From Lumbricus rubellus (Eukaryota > Annelida > Clitellata > Crassiclitellata > Lumbricidae), in NCBI GenBank assembly GCA_945859605.1, contig OX243824.1, forward strand, positions 2,699,797-2,763,796: a DNA stretch of 64,000 nt, read 5' to 3'. The notes beneath the pieces are model-generated. The model was given only the letters and a program-made list of their open reading frames with translations. It was not told the origin of the DNA and did not search any database. A program made the translations under genes and the position numbers. Shown in pieces: positions 30,922 through 42,319 of this stretch (positions within the stretch are counted from its first letter, which is position 1; every line of letters starts with the position of its first letter).

Positions 30922-31544
30922 TCTATATAAATAAAAATGAAACTTTCCAATAGTTCGGAACATGATCACGCCGAAAGTGACACACCGATTGTTATGAAAC
31001 TTTTACAACACCTTCCATTCCGATAGAACAGTGATAACTTATGCTTTTTTCCCGAAAAAACGCAACCTTTTCCACAAAAAGGGAACTTTGCAATCCGTTC
31101 GTCCGTCATTTGCAAGTTAAACACGTCCCTCACGGCTAAACGCTGTCTCTAAACACAGCAGACGAAATATGAATGAACATGAATGATGTCGCGTCCTCTG
31201 ACGTCATAAGCGATTCGCGGCCTTCCCCAAAGCGGCCTTGACGGCGTGACAGCGGAAAGGAGCGGAGGGAGCGGGACGAAGACGGTGGGGAGGGAGCGGA
31301 GGGGGAGGGGAGGTGGAGGTCGAGAGGAAGGGCAGGCGAGGCCTTTCCCCAAAGCGGCCTTCACGGCGTGAGGGAGGAAAGGAGGGGGAGGGGGAGGGGG
31401 AGGGGGAGGGGGAGGGGGAGGGGGAGGGGGAGGGGGAGGGGGAGGGGGAGGGGGAGGGGGAGGGGGAGGGGGAGGGGGAGGGGGAGGGGGAGGGGGAGGG
31501 GAGCCTCTTTTCAGCCACAGCAACGCGTGGCCGGGTTCAGCTAG
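30922..31544 (+). mobile_element. Non-autonomous Helitron with paralogous empty site
   Basis: The 5' end is TC (30922) within A|TCTATATAAATAAAAATG. The 3' end is a hairpin GCCAC-AGCAACGC-GTGGC (31514-31531), then CGGGTTCAG and CTAG (31541-31544), followed by T. This is the Helitron signature: TC...hairpin...CTRR between host A and T. The host DNA is paralogous to 35885-35960, where ACTAATTTCTAATTATACTT reads straight through, giving an empty site. The interior has two copies of CCCCAAAGCGGCCTT and a (GGGGGA)n array. There is no RepHel gene, so mobility would depend on a helper. Confidence 0.85.
31381..31502 (+). repeat. (GGGGGA)n hexamer array
   Basis: About 20 head-to-tail copies of GGGGGA lie inside the Helitron near its 3' end. 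The strand is pure purine, so G-quadruplex and triplex structures are plausible. Open frames through it (Gly-Glu, Ser-Pro or poly-Pro) are artefacts. Confidence 0.97.
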
Positions 31545-33097
31545 TTATTAATATATTCAATGTGCCCTGATACATAATGTTCTAATAATCGTAGCTGCAA
31601 AATGTCAATGACAATAATCGCAAATGGTAGGCCTACTTAAAAGGTACTTATAGCCCGCGACACCGGTTTTTCGTATTCACAAGCGTTTTCAATACTGAAA
31701 GCACTTGAATTCATCTGGTTTATCAATTCAGCCTCGTGTGAAATTTAATCACTCCAGATTCATAAAGTCCACATACTCTATTCAATAATACAATAGGCCT
31801 ACACATGTAATAGACGCCCACAATGATTTTCTACTTGGTTTAAATAATAATACTAGAAATGTCTCAAATAACCGTTCATCGGCGTCATTTGCGTAATGCG
31901 AATCATGGTGCAGCTAAGATAGACCACTGTGTGCTATCTGGGTATTTTGCTGGCAGTGGGAAATTACCTATAGCCCTAAAGCGACTAAAAGGTCTAAGGC
32001 TCTAACCTATTTATGCAATTTAGTTGCGTTGAGCAACAGAGCGCAAAGAACAAAAGGTAAATAACATTACGATTTAAATGCACAGATTTTTGATAGGCAC
32101 ATAGGCCTACCATCAATTACATGTATTTTCAGGTTCGCTATTTCTTCTACCATGGTTGTTCAAAGTCTTTTATCGTGAAGCTGACTTCCATTATGACACT
32201 GAAGGCAATCAATGATTAATAAAATGATGGATGGATGGATCCGATTTGACCAGGGTCTATGACAACAGAGACCGTTACCCTGGGCAGAAATTTGCTCGGC
32301 ATACTACAGCACTTATATGAACAAGGTACTAGACCATTTAAAATGATTTGTGTATAGACTATTTAAAGGTGTCGTGACTGTCCTCAGATAATATACAAGT
32401 AACTTCTACCGTTTCCATAAACACCTTTAAATCTAAAAATAATTATCTGTATATTTCTTATTTTACTATGTTTATGGTCAATGAGAATACAATAATAAAT
32501 TATTCAGCCACAATTGAATCTTTATCCTAATTCTTCACAATAATTTACGAGATGATGAATGCCATAGCCACATATTATTATAATGGAAGAAAGAAATTAG
32601 AAATTTATTGAGACACTGTCAATCGGGTTAAAGGTGTCGTATAGCGAGACCCTTTTTATTCACGAAAAGAGTTTCAGATAGAGCATGCTTGTGACCGAAA
32701 GTATGAATTTGAAGTTGAACGTCAGTTTGTGATTATAAAGATAAATTAGCGATGCTCTCTGCATTTGACCAAGCCTAGGACTGGCACTGTCAGTGTACAA
32801 CCAGTGGTGCATTGATGGGTGGATCAATAGCCTATGACAATAGAGGCTGTAGGTTGCTGTTGGCAAACTTTTGTTTTTCATGTTAAAGCTAATTAATAAA
32901 TATAACGAGAACTGTAGAAAGGTAATTTATGTTCGATAAAATTGAACCCCATAATTACCTATGTCCGCAATTTATTAAAGTATTCCGCAGAGGACCGAGG
33001 AACATGATAGCATAAATATCGTGTTTCATAAAAAAAGTAAAATTGAGATTTGACTTAAATAACTTTGCTTAAACTAGAATATAGGTGTCGATGTAGT
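31545..33097. repeat. Degenerate repeats with five modules
   Basis: No gene. 31590-31760 is paralogous to 36005-36030 plus 36410-36505 (shared GCGTTTTCAAT and TCTGGTTTATCAA). Modules lie at 32353-32373 (f), 32418-32432 (r), 32629-32640 (f) and 33080-33090 (f), and the gene-free sequence also holds one CCAGTCCTAGG-type block near 32774. Confidence 0.5.
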
Positions 33098-33280
33098 AAT
33101 ATGCTTGTATGTGCACTTGTTATAGCGCCCCTTCAAGCTTTCTACTCAGAGGTGCTCCCGATGCAGAGCGGACACTGCATCGGGACTTGCCCAAGGTCCT
33201 CACGCGCGGAGGTGAATTCGAACCTCGGACCTTCCGGCTCCAAGGCAACGACGCCACCACTAGACCACCGCGCCCCACAC
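33098..33280 (-). repeat. tRNA-derived SINE copy
   Basis: Well preserved in reverse: TTGTATGTGCACTTGTTATA, AGCGCCCCTTCAAGC, GGTGCTCCCGATGCAGAGCG, then GAATTCGAACCTCGGACCTT (B box side) and CACTAGACCACCGCGCCCCA (A box side). It is slightly shorter than other copies because the CGCCGAAGCGCTGAGCAATT segment is missing. Confidence 0.85.
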
Positions 33281-33656
33281 AATAACACTGAGCCGGATTA
33301 CAAAAATGGCAACCGACGGCTTTTAAAATATATATCACACAATTGTCCCGAATGGAAGATAGACGAATGGTACATCCCCTGAAAAGTTTTCACGAGCAGA
33401 ATATTTGGTGGTTCGAGATCAAAAATTTGAAATATAATCAGGCCATTTCGCGGGATATGTAAGAAGATTAGCAGCTGGCCTCATAATACAGCGAATACAA
33501 AAAATAAAGTGGCTAACGTATCTTACTATAATTGGGAAGATGAACAAACCGTTGTTTCTGTGGCACAAAAATTGTTCTCTTCAACAAGAAACAATTAAAT
33601 AATTAAAACATTTTCGTCGTAATCGAGATGTTGATGTCGAAATCAGCGTTCAAATC

Positions 33657-33662
33657 AATCAG

Positions 33663-33718
<56 letters not shown>

Positions 33719-33900
33719 CTTTATTGAAAAACACCACAAAGTAATACAAGCTCACAGTTTACAAATTTGTGTGCAGGTTGTCAATAGTTAAACCCAAAGG
33801 AACATATGGTTCCGCGAACCAGGGTTCCCTATTTACATCAATAATTTATCAGTTATTATACGTTGATGGTCATCATTATATCTTCATAATCAGTGACATC
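33657..33900 (-). repeat. (AATC)n and LINE-type 3' end
   Basis: (AATC)n at 33657-33718 is followed by AACTTTATTGAAAAACACC. A run of tetranucleotides joined to CTTTATT is a typical reversed LINE/SINE 3' tail, and 60297-60340 shows the same join. No coding remnant is recognised. Confidence 0.5.
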
Positions 33901-34424
33901 TTTCGGCCACCAAGGCCGTTGATATAAGCCCGCATTACGCCACATTTACAATGATAGTATTGATTTAAGACAAGTTTACAGTCAATGGGTGGGAGACAAT
34001 CGTGAAATAACAGCTGTGAAGTTTGCCGTTAAGGGTTATAATTAACATGCCTAACACAAAATAACATCATTGGTCTGACAGCCATCACGTGATTGGCATC
34101 ATAATAGGCCTAGAGACAAAGACACTTGTTTTTTTCAAATGCTTCTCCTGAGAACTTTTCGAAACATGGATTCCAGCAACGCAACATTTGTTGCAACAAT
34201 CGTTATAGTATAGTACTTGTGACATTGCAACACTGAACTGTAGTATTGAATCGATGTAATGGTTACTTTAATACAGAATCTTTTAAAAAGACACTTGAAA
34301 CAACATCAGGCCAATCTACAGCAATATCGAAAGTGAGTTATTTATATGACATCGTTTTTACACTACTTTAAGGTGTGCAAGAAAACACTAAAACGTGTCA
34401 TTCTTATCAGTATCACACAATGTA

Positions 34425-35210
34425 CACTGTGTCCGGGTAAAAAGTAGACCCCACACAAAAGTGTCATAACTCGGTCAAAACTTTTAGGATTTATCTGAAA
34501 TTTTAAACACAGCAACAGTGACCATATTTACACGAGATTCCAAAGTCGTTTGCAAATATTCGCGAGTTTGTCAAATTTATGAGCGTTTGCGTTGTAGCAC
34601 CGACAAATTGAACTTTCCAACATGGAAAACCTGAAAGGAAGTGAAATTCAGCTATTATGGTGCCAAAAAATGTGTTTCTTGTTCTCGGACACACGATCGT
34701 AGACGTAGTAGGTTAATAGCTATCCCGGGAGACACTCGGCTTCATATCCTGCAGCTGTGGCCGTCCAGCAGTCCAGACTTTGATCCGGAGTACATGTACT
34801 GGAGGAGCGCGTTTTTTGTTCACGCGTATTCATGACATCGATAACCGTAGGGCGTAGGGCGCGTCTGTTTGAAGATTGGCAGTTGTTTAACCAGGTGATC
34901 ATCGACAGGACCATCAAACAGTAGCGTCTAATCTACGGTCGTGTGTCCGTGAACAAGATGGACATTTTGAACAGCATATTTAGCTGAATTTCACTTCTTT
35001 TCAGGTTTTCCATGTTGGAAAGTTCAATTTGTCGGTGCTACAACGCAAACGCTCATAAATTTGACAAACTCAGGTATATTTCTAATCGGTTTTAGAATCT
35101 TGTGTAAATATGGCCGCTGTTGCTGTGTTTGAAATTTCAGACAAATCCCAAACGTTTTGACCGAGTTATGACACTTTTTTGTGGGGTCTACTTTTTACCC
35201 GGACACAGTG
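34425..35210. mobile_element. mariner-like element with 235-bp inverted ends
   Basis: Ends CACTGTGTCCGGGTAAAAAG and its reverse are flanked by TA (34423-34424, 35211-35212). The inverted repeats extend to about 34652 and from about 34981, far longer than usual mariner ends. The 330-bp centre encodes decayed transposase pieces on the plus strand: LQLWPSSSPDFDPEYMYW (34745-34802; the family's SPDLNPIExxW block) and VIIDRTIKQ near 34898, then a stop, then NKMDILNSIF. It is internally deleted and defective. Confidence 0.8.
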
Positions 35211-35534
35211 TACATTGCGACATTTGATTGATTTTTTTCTGCTTTCGGACATAGAGAGTATTCTACCTGTAGCCTATATAACCCCGGTGATCTGCATAAA
35301 AATTGGTGTACATTGTAAGTGTTCAATAGCCAAATATGCTGCACTTGTACCACGATTTTCTCTTCTTCCTCAATTACCTACACAGTCAGATGGCTGCATG
35401 TCTCTTACTATGGTTTCTATAATATTATAGATTGACGACTTGACAATCGAAAGGGCTCTGCGTTGTCGAGCAGCCAAGCCACTGGAATCAATGGAATCAA
35501 CGTGATGATAATTATTAATGTGTTACGATAAATC

Positions 35535-35610
35535 AATCTGTTAATCAATCAAAATTTATAAAGCGCCCATTTAAAATCCTAACAATTGCGATAATTCTCA
35601 GCGGTTCTCT
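35535..35610 (-). repeat. LINE 3'-end fragment
   Basis: AATCAATCAAAATTTATAAA, then GCGCCCATTT and CAGCGGTTCTCTGAAG, resembles the reversed LINE tail (GGCGCTATAAATTTTGATTG with a tetranucleotide end). Confidence 0.5.
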
Positions 35611-35749
35611 GAAGAATTAAAACGGTAGATGAACTTAGCATAAGTTATACTATAATACAACTTATTGCATATCGCATTATTTACACAAACGACGCTGCTT
35701 CTTGTTAGATGAGTTTTACTCTCATAGAGTTAAAGCTCACAAGCTATTC

Positions 35750-35885
35750 ATCCATTCATCCATTCAGTCATTCATTCATTCATTCATTCATTCATTCACT
35801 GCACTGCACAGCGCTTACAAATATCAGTAAGTGATTTTTGTTTAAATGAGCGCTATATAAATGTTCGAATGAATGAATGAATTAA
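35750..35885. repeat. Two LINE tails in inverted arrangement
   Basis: (ATTC)n at 35755-35800 reads out leftwards. GAGCGCTATATAAATGTTCG with (AATG)n at 35848-35885 reads out rightwards. The arrangement is consistent with an inverted, heavily truncated LINE 3' end. Confidence 0.5.
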
Positions 35886-36038
35886 TGAAATATCACAATT
35901 GTTAGTTTGTCACCCTTAACATATTATTACGCACGGCTATAAATAAAACTAATTTCTAATTATACTTTCAATACGCGAGGATACCTACGTAACGTTGCGT
36001 CTTACTATATTAGCTGCAAAAAGTCAATGACACTAATT

Positions 36039-36374
36039 CATCATCATCATCATCAATATCCTTAGGCTCAATGCCCGTAGGAGTCCGATGCCACTCTCTG
36101 TCTGAGTCTGTCTCGTGCCATGTTGCTCAGCTTCAACCGGTTGGGTCAGCAGGTCTGCTCCATACCATTAACATCTTGGAGCATCTAAACCTTGTCTGAT
36201 TGAAGAGAATCGTGAAAAAGAAGCACGAAGGACAACGTGGGTCAATGCCCGTTGTGTCCCACGCTCTCTCCCCCGACCCTCTCCATCGGTGTGTCCTGAC
36301 CGACCTGAGCATGTCTGCTTCACATCATGACACCTTGAAGCATCTGGGTAGCTATGTCACTTGTGTCGTGGTTT
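36039..36374 (-). mobile_element. Retroposed insert with 11-bp TSD and (ATG)n tail
   Basis: TGACACTAATT occurs on both sides (36028-36038 and 36375-36385). The left side of the insert is (CAT)n, so in reverse it ends with (ATG)n, as retroposons do. The interior has two diverged copies of a TCAATGCCCGT...GAGCATGTCTGCT-like stretch (about 36068 and 36242). It interrupts a repeat whose uninterrupted paralogue lies at about 31600-31680. The source family is unknown. Confidence 0.7.
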
Positions 36375-36506
36375 TGACACTAATTACTTATCACAAATTG
36401 AACTTTCTACTTAAAGGCGACAGCGGTTTTTGGTATCCACAGGCGTTTTCAATGTTGAAAACACTTGAATTTCTCTGGTTTATCAAGTCAGCGTCGTGTG
36501 GAATTT

Positions 36507-36845
36507 AGTTCATTCATTCATTCATTCATTCATTCATTCATTCATTCATTCATTCATTCACTCCCACTCGTTCGATCATTCATTCATTCATAGCGCTCCT
36601 TCGAGTAAAAAGAACTACTCAGAGGCGCTCCCGACATCTTAATTACTTACCAAAAAGAACAGTTTTAAGTTTAGTATGGAACGATCCGGATAGAGTCCAA
36701 GGTTATAGGCGCAGCTCAAAAGGAAGGCCGTTCCAGACCACCGGACCAACCACAGAAAAGGCTCGATTCTTCATGGTAGCAGTACGAGCAAAAGGAACCA
36801 AGAGGACTCCCTTATCAGCAGAGCGCAGCTGACGGCGTCCTTTTG
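36507..36845 (-). pseudogene. CR1/L2-like LINE 3' end
   Basis: In reverse it encodes RRQLRSADKGVLLVPFARTA, then NRAFSVVGPVVWNGLPFELR, a stop, the shared tail GGGAGCGCCTCTGAGTAGTT, GGAGCGCTATGAATG and a long (GAAT)n array (36507-36590). It is the terminal about 80 codons only. It follows the same plan as 59290-59515 and 42954-43760. Confidence 0.85.
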
Positions 36846-36984
36846 GCCAATTAATATTCATGTCCTATTATAATAGTGAATATCCGACATTGTCAGTGGA
36901 TGATATCTGACAAAGATTCCAAAACCTTCGATTACGATCGGTGAAAACACAATTGAATATTTTATCACGCATGTTTTCATATAT

Positions 36985-37445
36985 CGCAACTGATCAGTAC
37001 ATTAAAGGTGTTCAAAAAGCAGGACTCATTTTAATGTTTGAAAACATGTTGAAATCGAACCCTATATAATATTTTCCATAAAGTTATTTTTATTTATGAC
37101 GACATAACATATTTTGTTATTTTCATATGTAGTATTAGAAAATTATTATTATTATTATTCCAAAGTTTAACGTCATCCTATGACAACAAAGGCCGTTGGC
37201 GACAATATAAATATAAGTGTACAAATCAGTAAACATTAACTTATATTTATAGCTCACAAACTACACCAAAGAAGTGTCTAAATGGAGCTGTACAATCTCA
37301 ATGAAAAATTGTCTTCGAAATAATAACTACGTGCATCTCAGTTCAGTTGCAATAATAAGCATAAAGACATACAGAAACATATCGAAGCAACGTTGAGCCT
37401 ATTATTATTACAGATGAAATTCTCAACTAAGGGTGTCTATGCAGC
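36985..37445 (+). repeat. Three forward modules
   Basis: Cores lie at 37001-37012 (ATTAAAGGTGTTC), 37266-37280 (AAAGAAGTGTCTAA, preceded by TATTTATAGC) and 37425-37438 (CTAAGGGTGTCTA). The third is followed by TTTTTTCAGCGACACACTGC, a phrase repeated after the modules at 21885 and 39107. Confidence 0.55.
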
Positions 37446-37602
37446 TTCATCTATTTCTCACGATGTGTTTTTTCAGCGACACACTGCAGGGACTTCTGGG
37501 TAACCAATTCCAGAAAGATGGATCACAACAAAGCTTTTATGCAGCACTCTTGGTGTTCAAACCATAAGGACCATAAAGTAAGTAAGTAAGACAATTGTTT
37601 AA

Positions 37603-38241
37603 CCCTCGGAGGCTAACCTATGAAAAAATCACCTATTGGATAACCTGGGGTATATTTTTCACCCCACACCATTTGAGGCCTATGATACAAAATCAGACCA
37701 TGTTTCATCAATAATGGTACTTAATTCAAGTTCAGCATGACATTGACAAACTATGAAACCTAACTAAGTGAAAATATCAGCACAATCATCGAGTCTACGG
37801 TCATCTATACACAAGTAAGCTTTATTGCATGCTTTCCACATACAAAGTTGCAACACGTAGGCTAGGTCAACAACATCATCGATTTCAACATTATCTGACT
37901 CCAAGATATCATTACAATCAACAAACTCTACATTATCCTAATCACTATCATCATTTTCAATTCATTGATATCAATTCTGATATCAGTTTAGCGGCATTGG
38001 CTGCTGATAACCGTCGAAACCTCTTCAACACAAATACATTATTAATAACAATGGCCGTTGTCTGACTTCAGTCACGTGACCATGCATTCGATATAAAAAT
38101 TTCAAAAAATGTGGAATTAAGCAAAAATCATATTTGAACAGATACACAAAAGCGCATGGCATAATTTCAAAGCAGTGAAAAAAATTCAGGGCAAAAACTG
38201 ACAGTGGGGTGAAAAAAACACCCCAGGTTAGCCTCCGAGGG
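37603..38241. mobile_element. piggyBac-like non-autonomous element 3 (TTAA TSD)
   Basis: TTAA at 37599-37602 and 38242-38245 brackets inverted ends CCCTCGGAGGCTAACCT. Subterminal hairpin GGGGTATATTTTTCACCCC (37647-37665) and its counterpart GGGGTG...CACCCC (38206-38224) match the plan of the 26.7 and 27.7 kb elements. The interior has no transposase; a 78-codon frame is not credible. Confidence 0.82.
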
Positions 38242-38245
38242 TTAA

Positions 38246-39200
38246 TAGACCACCAGCAAACGCACAGTAGTTTACAGAGGATATAAATAATAGAAAAACA
38301 TTTATGCAAAGTCGTACACCGCCATGAACGCTTTAGAGTCGTCAGTGCCGATCAATTCGTGTAGCCAACGGTCGTGAGGCTACGCGATGGAGATGCGATA
38401 AAACATAACATGATATTAATAATAATGACTATCGTGAATGAACTCCGCCACTGGTTGCACCCTGCCAGTGCCAGTCCCAAGCCTGGATAAAGGAGGAGAG
38501 CATCGATAAAGGTCTTTGTTACCGCACAGTGACGTTAAACTGCAACTACCACCACTATCGTGAATGTATTCCTGTGAATAGTCTTCAGTTGGCTTGCAGT
38601 TCTGAGCTGCTTATATATAGCCGCTGAAGCAAGTGTTTTGGAGGTGTCGAACTGTGCCTAATAATCGAAAAAAATTGTTTAGCGACATCTGGCGGTTGCC
38701 ATAACAACGATGATTAGCATTTCCCTAGTCAGTTGTCCAGGCTTCGAACTACCAATACCACTCCTACATCATCTTTTTTTCTAGCCTACCAAATCGGAAT
38801 GCATAACCCCATTTACATTAAATTTTGACAATCCGTGTGACAAATGCTTGTCATAATTATCTGAAAATGGTTACACTGGTGCCGCTCAATCTGGACTAAA
38901 TTTTCGCCGCAAACAAAGCTCAAGTTTTTATCGCCCTCCACCCCAAGAACGGAAACCTAACTCCGTCATGCTTGTAATTTTTGCATAGCATAGATGCATA
39001 GCATGTCGGTTACACTGAAGCTCGGAGATTTATGGCCAAACTAGACATAACGTCACTACAAATTTGAATTAAACTCAAACTTTATGTCAGCTGAAATTAT
39101 CAATTGAGGGTGTACAGAAAGACTCATCCATTTTCACTGTGTTTTTTTTTTTTTTTTCAGCGACACATTACGGAGTCTGCTAGGTAGCCTAAACTGATTT
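38246..39200. repeat. Degenerate repeats with two modules
   Basis: A GCCAGTGCCAGTCCCAAGCC block lies at 38467, a forward module at 38611-38650 followed by AGCGACATCTGGCGGTTGCC (CTCF-like) at 38676, and a second module at 39079-39113 followed by a long T run and CAGCGACACATTACGGAG. No gene. It is paralogous to 20.1-22.0 kb. Confidence 0.55.
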
Positions 39201-39214
39201 CAGAAAGTTGGACC

Positions 39215-39475
<261 letters not shown>

Positions 39476-39599
39476 ATATTAATTATGCCACGTGCCAATT
39501 TAGAGGCTTGCTATTGGTCAGCGCTATGAGATTTGACCTAGATGTTCTCAATGTCATGTATTATAATAGACACGTGATCGAATTATTTTAGTCTTTCAT

Positions 39600-40190
39600 A
39601 GCAATTGTTTCAACTACGTGGATGTAATCCATCACGATTAAAAAAATTATTTATCACTTAAATTATAACGTGAAATTTAACCTATTTAAAGGTGTCTAAA
39701 TTAAAACATTCATTATCATTTATACTGAAAGTGCTGTGGACATCTTTTGAACCCCAGGCCGTTGGCCTTGACCTAACGGTGGTGCACAGCTGCGTGCAGT
39801 AGTCTGTCAGGAATTTATTTTTTTCAAATTTACTCTTGCAGAGGATTCGATGAATGCGCAGAGTAATGCATTTCCTGCTTACAATCGAAGTCAACGGTCT
39901 TGGCTGCCGCAAGGTGTCACTGATACTATAATATAAATGTCGGTAGCACAATGGTTAACACGCTGGCGTAGAGTGCGCGAGGTAGTGAGTTCGAGCCCAT
40001 GTTGGGCGGATTTGATTTGTAGGCTGCTTTTAGTGCCATGTAATTGCAAAGCTGTCTGCTCAGTTGGTAGTTAAGTTTAATTAAGATTACTGCATAACTT
40101 GTAAATGTAAAGAGCATTGCCTCTCATGCGTTTCATTAAAGAAAGGATTACTTTTTTATTATTATAATAAATTGAAATGAATGATTCCGC
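39600..40190. other. Gene-free stretch
   Basis: One forward module lies at 39681-39698 (TATTTAAAGGTGTCTAA). At 39935-40130, GGTTAACACGCTGGC, GGATTTGATTTGTAGGCTGC and AATTGCAAAGCTGTCTGCTC match 8024-8110, so another dispersed, possibly tRNA-like retroposon is shared with the MULE-gene intron. Confidence 0.5.
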
Positions 40191-40340
40191 TTAGACACCT
40201 TTAATTGTGGTTATCAACTGCTATAAATTAATCCGCTTTATTAATGTCTAAACTTCCTGCGCTTTCGCCTATGTCGTATGTGTTGCTCCTCGCTAATGTA
40301 GTTTCACCTGGAACTAATATCGAATTCGAATCTCGCTGAT

Positions 40341-40826
40341 TAAAACACCTTCAACTGCGGATCTCAGCAGCTATAAAAGCCTTCGCATTATAAAAAATTA
40401 TGTCTGAATCCACCGATGGGTGTTTTTCGCAATTATTATAATTCCTCGCTACAGTTTTAACGAAGCAATTAACGCAGTAAAGTAATTTAACGGAGAAAAC
40501 TCTCAGGGACACGCCAACGCTGCGTCCAAGAGACCAGCATAAACACTAGCACCATATAAAGTCTAGTCCGCTATCATAGTCAGACTGTTTTCTTTGCTTT
40601 CTGCGATAGGATAATAGTCTGGATTTTTCTAACAGGGTTCGATGAATAGATCTGTTCTCACCAATGCGACTTTTGTTTGACGATGACAAAATAATGTCGG
40701 TTGTCAATTTTGCGCTGCTTTGCTTGGTAAACCTCGGTTACGTTGAAGCTGTTAAGAATGCATACACTTTTCAAAATATAAGCGCAAACTTTTATAGCTA
40801 CCGAAAATCGCAATTGAGGGTGTCTA
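40341..40826. repeat. Unit bounded by inverted modules
   Basis: The left end in reverse, CTTTTATAGCTGCTGAGATC then CGCAGTTGAAGGTGTT, and the right end, CTTTTATAGCTACCGAAAAT then CGCAATTGAGGGTGTC, match over about 40 bp in inverted orientation. The 400-bp interior shares CTGCGTC.AAGAGACCAGCA and ATCATAGTCAGRCTG with 23200-23270 and 41505-41570. This is the clearest case for the module acting as a terminal inverted repeat. Confidence 0.6.
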
Positions 40827-41012
40827 ATCATGTTCTCGTTCATTTTAACTGTTTTTGTACTGTAGCGACATAATACGTGTAATCATTATCGTTGCTGACT
40901 GAGCCATTGTCTTCGTTAATTTCCTTTTTGGTCGACCACGTTCTCCACTTGCGATGACACTTCTCAGATAGCCGAAGTCGTCAACTTCGTCAATCGGCTC
41001 TCCTCCAGTCCT

Positions 41013-41345
41013 TACTCATGTCATGTCATGTCAGTCATGTCAGTCACCGACGTCGCTGCGCGACGGTTTGTCACATGCATGGACTAAAGCTCTCCACTGC
41101 TTCCTATCGCGTGCAGCGGCGAGAAGATTGGATCCGGAAAGACGGGACCAAGCAAGAATGTTGTCAATCCAGCAAATACGCGGTCTACCCTTGCGTCGAT
41201 AACCTTCCACGTGACCCAGCATAATGGCTTTTTCCACGCAATCCTGGGGAATCCTGATGATATGACCGAAATAGGAGAGTTTGCGAGCCTTGATGGAACC
41301 CAAGAGCTCTGGTGAAGTTCCGGCAAGCCGATAAACCTGCTCAGC
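41013..41345 (-). pseudogene. LINE pol C-terminal fragment with (ACATG)n tail
   Basis: The minus strand gives IKARKLSYFGHIIRIPQDCV, then GRPRICWIDNILAWSRL and AARDRKQWRALVHACDKPSR, followed by a stop and CTGACATGACATGACATG at 41013-41042. All three diagnostic blocks (FGH, GRPR..WIDNI, DRxxWRxLV) are present. It is the same class as 6078-6475 and 19600-19805, with a different tail repeat. Confidence 0.82.
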
Positions 41346-42319
41346 GAATTAAAACTGGTCGCTCATCCAGGTTAGCAGATATTGGCATCGATCGATGGTT
41401 GAGTATAGGAAAGTTCCCTACTCCGGCAAGCGCCCCACATTGCGCCCACCTTCTTTATCCAGGCTTGGGACTGGCACTGGCAGAGTGAGACCAATGGCTG
41501 ATTTAAAGAGACCATCATAACACTAGCGCTTTATGCATGTAAAGTAGCATTAGCCATCATGGTCAGGCAGCTTTTTTCAGTGATAGGTAGCAAATCTGGG
41601 GTTTTAGAACGGCGCTGGTAAATAAACCTGGTCTCTTTTTGCGAGACGATAAAAAATTTCGATATTAATGTTGCGTTACGTTGCATTGCTTGTCATTGTG
41701 CCAAACCTCACTTACGTTGAATTTGTCAGCATGCACAGAAATTTTCAAGCCCAAATTTATTATAGCTGCCGATACTCGCAATTATGGGTGTCTAATCAGG
41801 TTCATCCATTGCAATTATTTTGTAAGGTAGCGACACCTCGCGCATGTCTCAACCGTAGTCTTTGTTAATAATTTCCCGTTTCGTTACACACAGACCCGTT
41901 GACGTTGGTAGAGCTACAATCGTCGTAAGACTACTTGATGCCAGGAGCGGATACAGAAATTTTCGAGGGTAAGATCAAAATTCTCGGTCTTGAGGTAAGG
42001 AAGGAAAATTTTCGTCTTTGGTCGCCAAAAAATCTGATGACCTTTTTAGTTGTACGGTGATTTTTTTTGCTCAGCGCTTCAACTTGAGATTAAGTGTTCG
42101 CGCTGTTGACTGGAGCGCTTCTGAGCAGTAGTCTTTAAAGTGTCGCTTTGGTAAGTGCACACACATACGTAGCCTGACCAAAATGACCCTAGATTTCGCT
42201 TGATCATAATGCGTGAAATTGAGACACCTTTAAATTATCTACTGAATATGCAATATATCTAATCGTGTACGTGGTTTTTAAATAATGTCATATTGCTCCA
42301 TCCCTATAAGTTTAAAAGC

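Noticed and set aside
31149..31570. Poly-Pro, Ser-Pro and Gly-Glu frames
   Set aside because: Translations of the (GGGGGA)n array in the Helitron.
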